From NCBI GenBank assembly GCA_949318235.1, contig OX439132.1:47478771-47542770 (forward strand): a DNA stretch of 64,000 nucleotides. The letters are read 5' to 3'. How positions within the stretch are numbered: the stretch's first letter is position 1; the number at the start of each line of letters is the position of its first letter. The notes under the pieces were generated by a model. It was not told the DNA's origin. It worked only from the letters and a program-made list of their open reading frames with translations, and did no database searches. The DNA comes from Ecdyonurus torrentis (taxonomy: Eukaryota > Arthropoda > Insecta > Ephemeroptera > Heptageniidae). Positions 24,025-37,133 of the stretch are shown here, piece by piece. The position numbers were made by a program, and so were the translations under genes.

Positions 24025-26113
24025 GGGGTAATGGGTCACGCAGGAATTTCAAGCATTTCCACCTAGATGGCATTGTCATAGCTCAGGTAAAAGGGGGAAG
24101 GGGTGTCATACCCTGACGTCAACAAAAAGTGGAGTGAGTTAAAAAAATTGTAAGTTTATGACAAAGTTGGAGGGGATGCAAGACGGGGGAAAAAATAGCC
24201 CGGGGCTCAAAATTTGGAGACACATAGTCTAGTGGCTGTAGCGGTCTTTGTTTACTTTTTTCATGCATAGGTTTACCTTCATAGTTTTTTTTTTCATACC
24301 TGCCATCTGAAAAAAACGACCCAATTATCTTTTACGCGTCAATGATTTTGATAACTCGCGAAGTAACAGTCACAGTGAATTAAATTCATTATATGTTAGT
24401 TTCATTAAAAATCATGTAGATTTCTTTTTTTATCGAAGTTCTAGCATTATTTTAAATTAACTTATTCAAATAAAAATATTACGTAATTTTTATTACTTTA
24501 AAATCACGAAAGTTCAAATTGACGGTAGAACTTCGATCAAAAAAGTAATTTGCATGATTTTTATTAAAACTAACATCTGAAGTAAATTTGGTTTCATGTA
24601 AATGTTACTTCGCGAGTTATAAAAATCATTCACAGGTAAGATAATTGGGTTGTGTTTTCAGGTAACAGATAATCCCTTCTTCTATTGAAAAACTGCTCAT
24701 TGCTTCCTTGCTTTTATACTGCACCTTTTTTCTCTCTCATCGTTTGTTTGTGTTTTTCATAGAGCTTGGAAAAAATTATTCAAAATTTTATTTTGCATCG
24801 AAATTAATATCAAGCACCGGACTTGGGTTGATTAGATGTTTTGCTATTGTGTTTTACGAAGCCGTAACATCGGCCAGTATAGGTAAAAAAAAAAAAAACA
24901 AAAAAAAAAAAGTTACAAAATACTTCGGAATATTTTTGTGAGTATTAATTGTTGTAAGGTTTCCAGTATATGCATGCAAGAAAAATAATAATGATTAAAA
25001 AATAATTATAATAATAAATAATAAAAAATAAAACTAACTTTTATTTCTTAAGAAAATGATTGAAACTCACGTTTTTTCCTATATGCTGAGCAATGTTATT
25101 CATTGCTCCAATATGGCGTCGAAGCGCTTTCAGCTGGACGTTATGCTGAAAAATTGCGTCTTTTCTCTCTATTTTTTTAAATTTATTTATTCAAAGCCCT
25201 TTCATTTTTTTTTATCGCATATTTTAATTAAATCCTATTTCAAAAATGGCATCAATTTCCTTTATAGTTTTTGTCTGTCTATACTTTAGTAGTATTTTTT
25301 TTTTATTATAATATTATATACGTTCGGGTTCGGGAATATACAACTTCAACTAAACTAAAATTGTTCCGTGTATATATATTTTATTTAGAATAAGAAGAAA
25401 GGTGTAAAAGTGTAAAGCAATACGAGCACTCAGGTAACAATGCAAATATTGCGAACTGCAGGCAGAGAAACCGGCCGGCCAGGCGGAGAGGTTGAAACAA
25501 GGCACTAAAAAAATACCTCCCTCCACTTTGAAGAATATGTGCTCTATGACAAATTACTTGAAAAGTCTAATAGAGGCGCACTAATACTGCTGCATTAGAG
25601 AAAAGTTTCAAAAACCTTAGATTTTTTAATTATTTCACGTTCATCAATTTTAATAAAAAGTCATTTGCAAAAATATTTGTGTCCTAGTAAAGGTAATAAA
25701 ATTGTCTAGCGGATAGACTAAGTCTCATAGTTTAATTCATACTTTTACTATATTTAATCATGCGCTGAAGTTAGGCTTATGATAAGTTTGAAAATATGCT
25801 TAAACTTCACTTAAAAAAATCGTTTCAGAAATAATTTAAATTCCAGATTTATTCGCATCTAAAAAAAATTTAAAGTAGCCAGTGCCCTTAACAAAAGTAT
25901 GCTTAATGCAACAGTATAAAGAAAATATTAATTTTTCAGTTATTTAAGGAGATGAATGCGTTTTAAATTGCGAAAATTAAAACTGCGATTAAATGCTAAT
26001 TAAACGTAAATTAAATATTTTAATGCAATTTTATTATTTATTTTTTGATGATATTGCTATATAATAACAACTAATTTTTTTTAAAAAATTTTCACTCTGT
26101 AGCTCATTAGCCC
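24025..26113. mobile_element. piggyBac-like non-autonomous element, TTAA-flanked, copy 2
   Basis: This is the duplicate of the element at 10153-12244, 2089 bp, flanked by TTAA (24021-24024 and 26114-26117). Its right end reads CATTAGCCC, one change from the perfect inverted repeat. It arose by segmental duplication and not by its own transposition. Confidence 0.85.
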
Positions 26114-26431
26114 TTAAAGAAGACAAAAATTGATATTAGAAAATTTTTTATTTTTATTTTTAACGTAAATATTGACGGATTTACAGCAATGCAAACCCGA
26201 GATTTCGGTTTTTATTTACTTTCTCTGATACGAGAAATCTCGATTAAACTAACGATATATCAAATAACTGATGGGGAAAGACCTGCATTATTATATTATA
26301 TTACATGCAAATCAGTTGGTTAGCAACCAGTGATATATCATATTCAAGTTATACGTCTTTCCCCGTCATTTGTTTTGTGTTGTAATGTGTTGTTTTGTGT
26401 TGCCATGTGTTTTGTAAATGTAAATACGAGG

Positions 26432-26494
<63 letters not shown>

Positions 26495-28311
26495 TGTATG
26501 TGTGTCCCTCTCTATCATAAAATCATGATTATAGTGGCGCAATTGAAAAGAATGTATAACATGAATTTATGTACACTGTACATTGTACAGTAATATAACC
26601 ATGTACTTACAGTTACAAATTAACTGATGGGGAAAGACTTGGAACGTAAATGAGCTTCAACGCATGTAACCAGCATTGATTTGTGTGTAATACAAAAATA
26701 ATTACAGTTTAAAATTATTATTATATTACATGCAAATCAATGCTGGTTACCTGCGATGAATCACATTTAGAGGTTCCACGTCTTACCCCATCAGTTATTC
26801 TGCTACTGTAAATACATAATTATCTCTCCGCTCTCTGTCTTGCTTTTATACATTTTATAGAAGGGCAACACAATAGAACGTAGTCCATAGACTTTTGCCA
26901 TGTTACTTAATGGTTGTTTGTTGAAGGTGTGCATGTGTCTGTCTACCATTATTTCATTTTATTATTGTTAATCTTTTATTGTAAGGGACTGCTCTGTATT
27001 TCTAACCAGTATTTTATGGCTGTACAAAATTTTCCGAGAGTAAACGGACAAGGTTAGGAGAGTGGGAACACGAACACCAAGGGGTAATTTTTTGTTTTTT
27101 GTTGCGCTGTGTGATCATTAGGATAATTTAGCACAAATTTAATTGACATGAAATCAAATAAACCAAAAAAATTAAAACAACAAAATATACCCCCACTTTT
27201 TATTATTTTTGTATTATTATTACAAATTTCTCACTCCAGAACCAGACGCTTGGTGTCGGAGATTATGTGGAGCCATAATAACATGGTGCAAACATTTCTA
27301 CAAGATACAACATAATTATATCTATCGCTATGATTTTAATATTATATTTTTATATGATAGGACAAACCAAAGAAGACTTCAGAATTTTAGTTCATATCAA
27401 CTGGTTTATTGCTAGAAAGGTCATGCACTAGTAAGTTGCTGCCTTTATGATATTTTTCTTTGATGTAAGGACACTCCAGTGGAGACTTTTGTACATACGA
27501 TTTGTTATCATAGGTCTCAATAATGTTAAGAGGACGTTCACCGTTTTTTACTATTATTATTAAATTAATATTTATTTTCTTTTAACCCTCAAGCGCTCGG
27601 ACAGAGTCTGTCTTATTTTTAAGTTAGTTACTTTAATTTTAAATATTTTATAATTGCTCAAAAATTATGAAATTTGGTTACTTTCTCAAAAGTGTTGACT
27701 TACATCTTGACAATATTGTTGAGCGCGCAGATATGATTGCATTAATTGTAATTTTTAATTAAAGTTTTGATTTTGCGGGGACAGCCGTACCAGGTCTGGG
27801 ACATCTGCATACCTGCCTTATATAAAATATATAAAAGGTCACCCCTTGAGGAGTCGATCACATTGGAGTGAAAATTTTATTACTCTGAGAGGTTACAAAA
27901 ATAAAGAGAGGACCTTTTTTTCGCAAAGAAAAATAGTGTTTAGTATGACATAAAAAATAAGGGATGTTAAAAGCTTTATTGCCTTCTTGCATTAATAATT
28001 ATTATATATTATAACACAATGCGGCGCTTTTGATACTTCATTCATGTCTTTATAATATGCACCAGCTAATAAAAATATATATTTAAAAGGTGTAAAAAAT
28101 TTCGCGTGTAGTGTGGTAAGAACAGAAAAAAACGAAGTATTAAATCATAAAATAAAAATTATACTTGTTAAAATCTAGTATAAAATATATCATCGCTGTA
28201 ATTTGTAATGCCATATATATATTGCAAATATTTACCTCTGAAAGATTTTTAAATCTGTAAGAGAAATTATGTATAAAAATATACATATTTGAATATTATT
28301 TAATAATTTAA
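26114..28311. other. Copy-2 equivalent of 12245-14461, no gene seen
   Basis: It contains the palindromic MITE pair and compound microsatellite described in copy 1, then AT-rich DNA. Confidence 0.5.
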
Positions 28312-29116
28312 AGGCGTAGAACACCCTCAGGACCAAAATATGATAAATAAGCACATAAATTGTACATACCAGGCTCATATAGTGGTAATACCGTTGATTG
28401 CACCCTTCTGGTTGATTTTCCAAGTATTTTAGGTTGAAAATTGTAAAGGTTCTCTTTGCGGGTTCGTTTCGTCACACGATACTCCGCTTTTCTAGCAGTT
28501 TCAAGTATAGATAAACTCTTTTTTTCTATTGGCTGACAATAAAATTGCGCGAAAGATGTTTGAACCGTTTATAACACATTTTCCTTTTCAACACTGATTA
28601 TATTATTCTTGATCTCTGTGGTTGTAATTATGATACACATACTTCACAAACAATACATAATATTATTACAATTACTATATATACTGTTATGATGCGCAAC
28701 GTCTCTAAAAGAGTGTCAATGAACCCCCCGGTCCCCGCAGGCCGCAATGCACTAAACTGCAAACACGCGTACAGATCGGGCACGGGCAGGCGGCAGGCGG
28801 CAGGTGGCAGGCGGCAGGCTACAAGGAAGTAGCGATCACCACAGCATAGGGGAGGGGGTTGGAGCTCTATAGAGAGCTACTAAAAACAAAGAGCAGCACG
28901 GACGATATACCGCGTGCCTTTGCCTCTCAAAGGAGAGCTGCTCTACAGCTCCAACCTGGCTCCAACCCCCTCCCCTATGCTGTGGTGTACGCGTGTTTGC
29001 AGTTTAGTGCATTCCGGCCTGCGGAAACCGGGGGGTTCATTGACACTCATTTAGAGACGTTGCGCATCATAACAGTATATATAGTAATTGTAATAATATT
29101 ATGTATTGTTTGTTGA
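28312..29116. mobile_element. Truncated TTAA foldback, copy 2
   Basis: The left arm and part of the right arm of the element at 14462-15596 are present. The right arm stops near 29110 and is joined to sequence equivalent to about 16429. The right TTAA is missing, so this copy is a deletion product. Confidence 0.8.
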
Positions 29117-29761
29117 GTATGTATATGTTATGTATCTGAGTGAGGAAAGCAAGAGCTGAGCTTTCAGAATCCGAAAACCGTTTAAAAATATTGCAAGTCA
29201 TTCTTCAGGTGTGGCTGTTCAAATGTAGGCGAATTCGCGTGTTGAGTGCGAACGCTCGAGGAAGCGGCAAGCGGGAAGAAGGGAGAGCTTGGAGGGGCGT
29301 GAGTAGAAGAAAGAATTGGAGGGGAAGAGCGAAGCGAACAAGCGGCAAGCGTCTGGCTGGCTGCTGCTGGGTGCTGTATACACATGGTGCTCACCACAGC
29401 GTCGCCGCTGTCTCAAGTCGGCGAACTTTGGCGAAAGGGGATAAAAAAAAGCAAATTTTGAAAGAGAGAGTGAGAGAAACTACTGTTGGCATGCGACTTT
29501 ACAATTATAATAATAGCAATATCGCAATTGCGATGTATTTAACGCAAAACAGAGAATAAAAATCCTGTGTTATTCTACCAACTTCTCTCTTTTGCTGCTC
29601 TTTCGCTCGCTCTCGCTATGCAAAGAGAGAGAGAGAAAGAACCTTTTTTGCTCATTGTTGGGGTAGGTTATCACATCGTACTGTCTGCAGCGGACAATAA
29701 AAAAATGGCTCATATGACTCACAACATGATCTGGCGTAGCGCATGCAGTGTCTTTACTTGT
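29117..29761. repeat. GC-richer module, copy 2
   Basis: Equivalent to about 16429-17045 of copy 1, including the GCAATATCGCAATTGCGATG block, and ending at the next (TTCA)n array. The 139- and 164-codon frames crossing it are not supported as genes. Confidence 0.6.
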
Positions 29762-30047
29762 ATTCATTCATTCATTCATTCATTCATTCATTCATTCATT
29801 CATTCATTCATTCATTCATTCATTCATTCATTCATTCATTCATTCATTCATTCATTCATTCATTCATTCATTCATTCATTCATTCATTCATTCATTCATT
29901 CATTCATTCATTCATTCATTCATTCATTCATTCATTCATTCATTCATTCATTCATTCATTCATTCATTCATTCATTCATTCATTCATTCATTCATTCATT
30001 CATTCATTCATTCATTCATTCATTCATTCATTCATTCATTCATTCAT
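29762..30047. repeat. (TTCA)n microsatellite
   Basis: A pure array, longer than and without the two variant units of its copy-1 counterpart at 17046. Confidence 0.98.
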
Positions 30048-31287
30048 GTTTAAATATGTAAGATAGAGGGATTTTTATGTACCTTTTTCAAGAACAAGAT
30101 TTTAGTTTATATTTTTAGGACTTCTGTTTCTTTTTTTTTCTTTTTTTTTTTTTTAATGTAGGGGCTGAGGGTGGTATAGTATTATAAGTTATCACATTGT
30201 ACTGTCTGCAGCGGCCAATAAAAAAAATGACTCATTTATATGTCTCACAACATCTGGCGTAGCGCATGCGGTGTCTTTACTTTTATTCATTCATCCATTC
30301 ATTCATTTATTTCCATACTAATTTTTGCATATTTCTGACGTCAGAAACATAAATTTTAACGCAAATTGCAAATTTTACAGTTTTCTCACGCTCTCTCCAG
30401 GGGCTACATTAACATTCTGGATACCAATTTTTAAAAAAATCTCATTTTTTGTATTATTCTTAAAAAACAACATGTTTTATGACGGTCATTATTTACGTAT
30501 TTTAAGGTTAATAAACATTAATTAATTGATATCAAGGAATATTTTTAAAAATTATTATAAAACAGGTAATTAATTATGCAATCGCCATACCATCACGGAT
30601 AGAATAAATTGCGTAATTAATGCTGCAATTATGTCATTATAGCATAAATGATGCTAAATTAGAACAACATAAATAGCAATGTTGTAAGACATAATATTTT
30701 TGCTCTGTTACATTATGAATTTTAGCATAAATAATGTTGTTAGTATTATATTGTGCTAAAATAAGGTTACAATAAATATTAGGGTTTTTATGTCTTATTA
30801 ATTGAATCATTTTTCAAATCAAAGACTGACTGACGTGGTCGTATACTTAAGTAAGCCAATCACTGTAATGCTAAAAATAAAAGTATGTGTAATAATTTAA
30901 CTGATTTTTTTTTTTTTTTTTTTGCTATATGTAAAAAAAAATCTTCTATTTCTACGGATAAATCTTTTCATGTCGCTCATATTGATTTTGTTCCAACATA
31001 TGTATTTCTTGCTAATACAATTGTTATACAATTATAATACTAGCAATATCGCAATTGCGATGTATTTAACGCAAAACAGAGAATAAAAATCCTGTGTCAT
31101 TCTACCAACTTCTCTCTTTTGCTGCTCTTTCGCTCGCTCACACTATGCAAAGAGAGAGAGAGAAAGAACTTTTTTTGCTCATTTTTGGGGTAGGTCATCA
31201 CATCTTACTGTCTGCAGCGGACAACAAAAAAATGACTCATATGACTCAAAACATGATCTGGCGTAGCGCATGCAGTGTCTTTACTTG
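30048..31287. other. Spacer with partial module copies, copy 2
   Basis: Equivalent to 17309-18540. No gene is seen. Confidence 0.5.
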
Positions 31288-31685
31288 CATTCATTCATTC
31301 ATTCATTCATTCATTCATTCATTCATTCATTCATTCATTCATTCATTCATTCATTCATTCATTCATTCATTCATTCATTCATTCATTCATTCATTCATTC
31401 ATTCATTCATTCATTCATTCATTCATTCATTCATTCATTCATTCATTCATTCATTCATTCATTCATTCATTCATTCATTCATTCATTCATTCATTCATTC
31501 ATTCATTCATTCATTCATTCATTCATTCATTCATTCATTCATTCATTCATTCATTCATTCATTCATTCATTCATTCATTCATTCATTCATTCATTCATTC
31601 ATTCATTCATTCATTCATTCATTCATTCATTCATTCATTCATTCATTCATTCATTCATTCATTCATTCATTTATTCATTCATTCA
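31288..31685. repeat. (TTCA)n microsatellite
   Basis: A nearly pure array with one variant (TTTATTCA near 31670), longer than its copy-1 counterpart at 18541. Confidence 0.98.
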
Positions 31686-32773
31686 TATACATTCGTATAC
31701 ATTCTTTATGTATACAGCAGAAATTTACAACACAACCTTCCTTATTTTGCTACAATAATAAAGTGAGTGAAATTTGTCTGTGACAATGAAAATGTCCGTA
31801 TGGTTTGTTTAGAAAACAGTATCACACAGAAAGAGAGAGAGAGAGAGAGGGAGAGAGAGAGTTATTATACGAGATTAAACATGTATGAACATGAAACAAT
31901 TTCAAGAAATAAAATTACATTAGGGGCCACATTATTTTATTCATACATACTTGGAGATTATAAGAACGCGTCACATACAAAATTTCGATACAAGCTGCAT
32001 GTTTTTTTGTTTTTTTATTTGTTACTTCTCTTCCGCTTGGTAAAAGAAAATGACATTTGCATCGAAATTCGAATGTCTGCTTTTGCATCTGACACGTTTA
32101 GATGAGTTTCTAATTGGCATTGGTGTGATAATCCTTTTGTTATATACTTCCGCATATTCATATTATTTTCATTACAGGTCGAGTTATCAAGTTTGTACTG
32201 ATTTTTTTATTATTTTCACAACTGAAACTATATCAAAGTTATTGATCGTTGCAAGCTTTTATAATTTATCATAATTGATAACGATCGTCAATATAGTATG
32301 ATATAACATATGGGGGAAAACGCCCATTTTTCAGATTTTTAATTTTTTTATTGTTGCCGCCAATCGAGCGCAACATACGAAATCCAAGTGAAGAGCGTTA
32401 ATCACTTGTATTATTTTCTCTGTTGTTATACAGTCGACATTTTGTTTGTGTTAAGAAATATTGATAAATATCAATAAAAATTAACATTAATAGTGCCATA
32501 AGAACATTATTACAGTTTTTGAAGTTACCAGGCATACACATACATAAAGGTAAGACTTTTACCATACCTATTTAATACGTAAGAAGTAATCTAAGAATGG
32601 CGTGGGTAGTGGGGCATAGACAAGGGGTTAGGCAAGTAGCATCTTTTTATGTTTATTCTAGTTTTCATCAATTTCAAAGGGAATAATCATGAAAATAAGT
32701 TAGTGTAATAACTATTTTGGTGATTACATATATTTTCTTGTAAAATCATTAACGTAAAAGGAAATTAAGAGGG

Positions 32774-32782
32774 TGTATAAAA
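32774..32782 (+). promoter_or_regulatory. TATA-like box in the 5' LTR
   Basis: GTATAAAAT follows GAGGGT and is conserved in the truncated LTR and the 3' LTR. It is a plausible core promoter, but the start site cannot be told from sequence alone. Confidence 0.35.
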
Positions 32783-33232
32783 TGGCTATTTTTGTTTGTG
32801 CAACAAGTTGAATTTTATCAACAATGCACACGTGTATGATGTTTATATACAACACAGTGTTGCATTGTTGATAATTTCAATATTTTTATTAATCAAAAAG
32901 GGGAGGGAAAATTCATAATTCATATAAAATGGCAATATTAAAGGGATGTTTTTTGCATGGCAACTGTCTATGTTATAGGATAAAAGGGCGGGGGTGGTTG
33001 GAAGTCATGACGTAATATGAGACATGAACGCAAGGCTTTCAGTTTTCCCCCTTCTTAAGAAAACACATGGCTTTTTGACCCTAGCTTCACGCCTAAGGTG
33101 ATGATTATTTTTATTGCTTTTTACCACTGCGGAGTAAGATTTTTGTTGTTTTTAAGGACACATTTTTGTATGTTAAAAATTAACATTGCAATTTAAAATT
33201 GATTTTTAAAGTAAAAGTCATACAAAAAGTTA

Positions 33233-33240
33233 TGACGTCA
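33233..33240. promoter_or_regulatory. CRE-type TGACGTCA box in the LTR
   Basis: A perfect TGACGTCA palindrome is kept in all three LTR copies. A half-match (TCATGACGTAAT) lies about 225 bp upstream. CREB/ATF binding is inferred from the motif. Confidence 0.35.
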
Positions 33241-34315
33241 TTTAGTTTGTTAAATACACGCGAAAAAGTGTTCTTAATATGATATTATCTTGCACCACAT
33301 TCCTAATGATGACTTGTGTTAATATTATTTTCTATTATTGATGTTTGGTTATTGTGCTATATAAAATGTGTATGTAGTCATATTTTTATATTGAAACAAG
33401 TTGATATAGACTTTATAAAAAATTTAATTATTTTGTCACTTGGACGAAATAAATTACATGCGAGTATTTAATTATTTTATAAGCATGTCGGTCAATAATT
33501 AAATAATAAGTTAATTAATTAAAATATTTTATTAATGAATAATTTAACACTTGGTGAATTTAAGTAAGCTATAAAGCAAAATGACGATTTGCGTCATTAA
33601 GGCATTGTTATTTGAACAATGAAAAATATTAAACATGTATTTTTGCATAATAATATACAAATGGGACCTGTGCAACAATAACTATATTACATTCAATTAC
33701 TTTTGATATTAATAGTCAGTATAGAAATGAAGTATATTTTGTTGATAATTAATAAATATATAGTGACTTTTTGGCAAAATTTAAATAATAATAATATCAG
33801 CAATATATTATTTATTTTTATACTATATAAATTTAAAGCAAAGTAGTTTTCAAATACTAAAAATCATTATTTCAATTATCAAAGTATGACTTTATTTAGA
33901 CTTATGATTTTTATATGTGGATATGATTGAAGTATATATGATTATTATTTTATCATTTTTAGAATAGAAGTCATTGAAATTATTTTAATAATTTTTAACT
34001 TATATATTTTTTAAAATTTTTTAAATTTTTACATTTTTTAAATATGGCAGACTGATGACTATAAGCAAAGGAGGAGGAGTCTAAGCAAGCACCCTAATTG
34101 GTTGAGAGTTTTTGAGGAGGTTAACTGATTGGTTGAGGCAAACTCTCTTGTTCGCTCCAAGCTTAGTTTAGGCCTCAAGGCAATTACGAGCTGCCATGTT
34201 AGACAGTCTTAGGTAAACTATTGGTGAGGTAACGTGTGGCACCCCAGCAGGGCAAAGCGCACCCTTCGTCAACGATCTTTATTTTTGGGGAAAAATAGAG
34301 ACAGAATCAAAGCTC

Positions 34316-34326
34316 CTTTGGTAAGT
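34316..34326 (+). promoter_or_regulatory. Splice-donor-like site in the 5' LTR
   Basis: CTTTG|GTAAGTG matches the donor consensus and is conserved in the other LTR copies. A second donor-like site, ACAAG|GTAAGA, lies at 35885-35895. Either could splice a leader to a downstream acceptor; this is inference. Confidence 0.35.
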
Positions 34327-35945
34327 GTTGATACTTTCACTTACTTTAGTAATATTATTAAAGTATAATAAATTACATACAGGTGAAATAACTTTGAAGC
34401 TGAAAGTTATATGTTAATATTTGTAGTTAACTTGGTGACTAAATAAATTGTTTGCAATTTATTATATTATATACTGCACATATATAAATACATGTATTAT
34501 ATATAAATCCTGTATATTTTGTATTGTAATTTTATAATAGTGCTATCAAGGACTTGATTTGCGCTTTGTATGTTGGTGGAACGATTATTTTAATTATTTA
34601 TAAAATTTCATTTTTATTCAAAATTTGGAAACATTGTTACTAAAACTCTGTTGTTCTGTATATCAAAAATTTTATTGTTGTCTGTTGATGTTGAAGGCAT
34701 CTATCAATGGCAACATTAACTGGTGGAACTTTGACAACAGACAGCGCCACGTAAATTCTGATTGAACTATCTTGTACATGTGATTGTATAAAATCTCATA
34801 TACAAGATGGCTGCCTATTAACTTCATTCGCTATTGTTCTATTTGATTAATAATTTCATTGACTTATTTAATTATAATTATTATTGCAACTATTTAGTAA
34901 GAATTGCGTTAAAGAAGTTATTTGAGTATAGCAAATTTTATATAACTTCTTGTATTGATTTTTATTATTTTTTCATTGTAATTATTGAAATTATACTTAA
35001 AATTTTATTATTTTAAAAATTTCATTCATTATAAAAATTGAATTCAATATATATATAATGAAGTACGTGCGTATGTGTGAATGAACTGATATTTTACACT
35101 GAAGTAGTCCATAATTCTTGTGCCATTAAAGACTGTGCCAATTATTGCACTTAACCATAAAGCTATACTAACAGGAGACTGTTTTCAGAGTATACTGTAC
35201 AAAAGCCTTTATGCGTTTCTCAAAGTGCAATAACTTTCTTTGATCTTAAAAATATATATATATATATTTACAAATTAACCTTAGGAAAACCATACATCAA
35301 TAATAATTAATAATTAGCAGCATAAATATTTATATGTTTAAAAATTTTATAAATCAAAGCTTTTTCTTTAGATCATAATTAATTATTTTTTAAAAACAAT
35401 AATTAATCATTTTTATTAATAATTATTAGTTTCTTCATTCAATAATTATTATTAAAAATTTATAACCTCTATTGTTTTACATTATTAAAAAATTTACTAA
35501 ATCACGATAGTTAAAATTTAATAATAATCAATAAAGGCTGAAAAGTTCACAATATAATTTTATCATTAGTTTTATATCAGTATTCATTATTTTTTCTATT
35601 GATAATCATAGATTCATAGACTTGAGTAAATAATTATTTAGAAAAATAGATATTTATTCAAGTATTAAAATTTTAATAACCTTATCAAATATAAATTCTA
35701 AAAATTGCAATAATAAATTAATTTAATTTAATCAAAATATATTCAGTATTTTTTATTAAATAAAATTATCAATAGTTAAAATCTGTGTCGCGGTGGTTCT
35801 TAAAATCATATCTCTAGACTAACATTGAGCCTTACATGATTTTTACTGGGGTAAGCTGAGAGCGCTCGATACTACGAGATAGTTACAAGGTAAGAATAGC
35901 TTGAAACAACTCTTTACCACACCCCACCAGTTCCGCTACGTCACA

Positions 35946-35965
35946 GTTGGGGGCCTGTCTAAAAA
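35946..35965 (+). other. Primer-binding site
   Basis: Two bases after the LTR's terminal CA the sequence is TGGGGGCCTGTC. It begins with TGG, as needed to pair with a tRNA CCA end, and resembles the TGGGGGCTCGTC start of proline-tRNA primer sites. The exact tRNA is uncertain. Confidence 0.55.
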
Positions 35966-36313
35966 CAAAATGGCGTTGTAAAATCAAAATTTTTTAGAAT
36001 TTTTGAAAAATACAAAATTTTGAAAAACTTTAAAAATTTTCAACTTGTGAAAATTTTTGGTCACAATTGTTTACAGTCTTATAAATTTTCAAATAAAAAC
36101 AGTCTTATTTACTTCATATATACACAGTTAAAAATTGATTAAAAATTAATAACTTCAAAAAATTAATTTATTCAAAATTTTATGTTTGTTTTAAGCTCCA
36201 GTAGAGCAAGTCTTCGCCGGTAGGCGGCGCTAGGCGCACATCGTCATATTTTAGTTACTTATTATCGAATTCACATTTATAATTTTAAAGTCAATGATAT
36301 TTTTTGCTTAAAT

Positions 36314-36820
36314 ATGGATACGTCTAAAGGTGCCATTCAAAAGCAAAAATCAGATAGGCAAAAGCGTGCCGATCTTAGAGCGATGCGTGAAGAGAGGGAG
36401 GAGGGCAAGCGTGAGGCTATTGAGATGGCTAAACAATTGCATAAGACACATTCAGAGAATTTAAATTTGATTGACTTGCAATCAAATATCTCTCTGGAAA
36501 GATGTTTACAAATAAATACCTCACATCAAGTTGAGGTGGAGAAAAATATTATAAAGCCCAGTTATTCACTGGATGTCCCTCAGTCTTTAATTCAAGACAA
36601 AGAGACCACTACGGTGGCTTGGTCTAACATTCAACCACGACAGGTTGAGTTTATTCCAAATGAATTAAAAACAACTGAAGGGAGTGATGAATTTTTCTTG
36701 GCAAGCCAAGAGAGTCCATCATGTAATGTGAGTCCTAAAATCGATATAGTTCTACATTACGATCAACAAGTTGATAAACACTGTTGCAAACAGGTTTACT
36801 CGATGAGGCTGCAGGTTTAA
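36314..36820 (+). CDS. gag: Retrotransposon gag, N-terminal fragment
   Basis: This 168-codon frame begins at an ATG 368 bases after the 5' LTR. The first 45 residues are highly charged (KSDRQKRADLRAMREEREE), a probable helical or coiled-coil segment; the rest is polar and not recognisable. It ends in a different frame from the next piece: near 36780 the coding sense continues one base back, so a one-base loss has broken a longer gag. It lies in the gag position, but N-terminal gag sequence is poorly conserved and the assignment rests on location and continuity with the pieces downstream. Confidence 0.55.
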   Translation: MDTSKGAIQKQKSDRQKRADLRAMREEREEGKREAIEMAKQLHKTHSENLNLIDLQSNISLERCLQINTSHQVEVEKNIIKPSYSLDVPQSLIQDKETTTVAWSNIQPRQVEFIPNELKTTEGSDEFFLASQESPSCNVSPKIDIVLHYDQQVDKHCCKQVYSMRLQV

Positions 36821-37122
36821 CAGTAAATATGAATTCACAAGAATTTATGGTTCATGAAAATCCTGCTTCAACGTCTTACAGAACTCACCATAGTGAGGCA
36901 GGCACAGTGGATGACCAATTTGTGGCTCATCAATCAACAAATCATAGGACCACAAAACAAGAACATTTTACTAATTTCTTTGCTGCAGCACAAGCTAGCA
37001 CTGAGAGAGGTGACATTAAAGAAGCAGAAAACTTAATGAACGACTATTTTGTTCTGTTAGCCGAGATGGAGAAAGAGAAAAAACAGTTTTCAACTGATAA
37101 AGACGATGATTATAAAAGTTAA
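36784..37122 (+). CDS. gag: Retrotransposon gag, second fragment
   Basis: This 112-codon frame continues the preceding piece in the -1 frame. It is polar with a predicted helix near its C-terminus (EAENLMNDYFVLLAEMEKEKKQ). It ends at a TAA, and a further one-base shift near 37143 separates it from the main gag frame. The stop plus shift confirm that this copy is damaged. Confidence 0.5.
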   Translation: MQTGLLDEAAGLTVNMNSQEFMVHENPASTSYRTHHSEAGTVDDQFVAHQSTNHRTTKQEHFTNFFAAAQASTERGDIKEAENLMNDYFVLLAEMEKEKKQFSTDKDDDYKS

Positions 37123-37133
37123 TCTTTCTTTAA

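Larger units (their letters stand above)
22240..34504. repeat. Tandem segmental duplication, copy 2 (about 12.3 kb)
   Basis: It matches 8365-22236 throughout, then continues past the duplicated part into the rest of the 5' LTR. It lacks the interval equivalent to about 15262-16428, which truncates the TTAA foldback and fuses it to the GC-rich module near 29117-29135. It also lacks the hAT MITE. Confidence 0.92.
32302..35945 (+). repeat. 5' LTR, about 3.64 kb
   Basis: It matches 44531-48772 from TATAACATATGGGGG to GTTCCGCTACGTCACA. By eye the two differ by a few percent plus indels: about 56 bp near 46000 and about 0.56 kb at 47571-48132, both extra in the 3' LTR. The length is unusually large for Ty3/gypsy LTRs, which are mostly well under 2 kb. 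No open frame with a recognisable domain lies inside. Confidence 0.9.
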
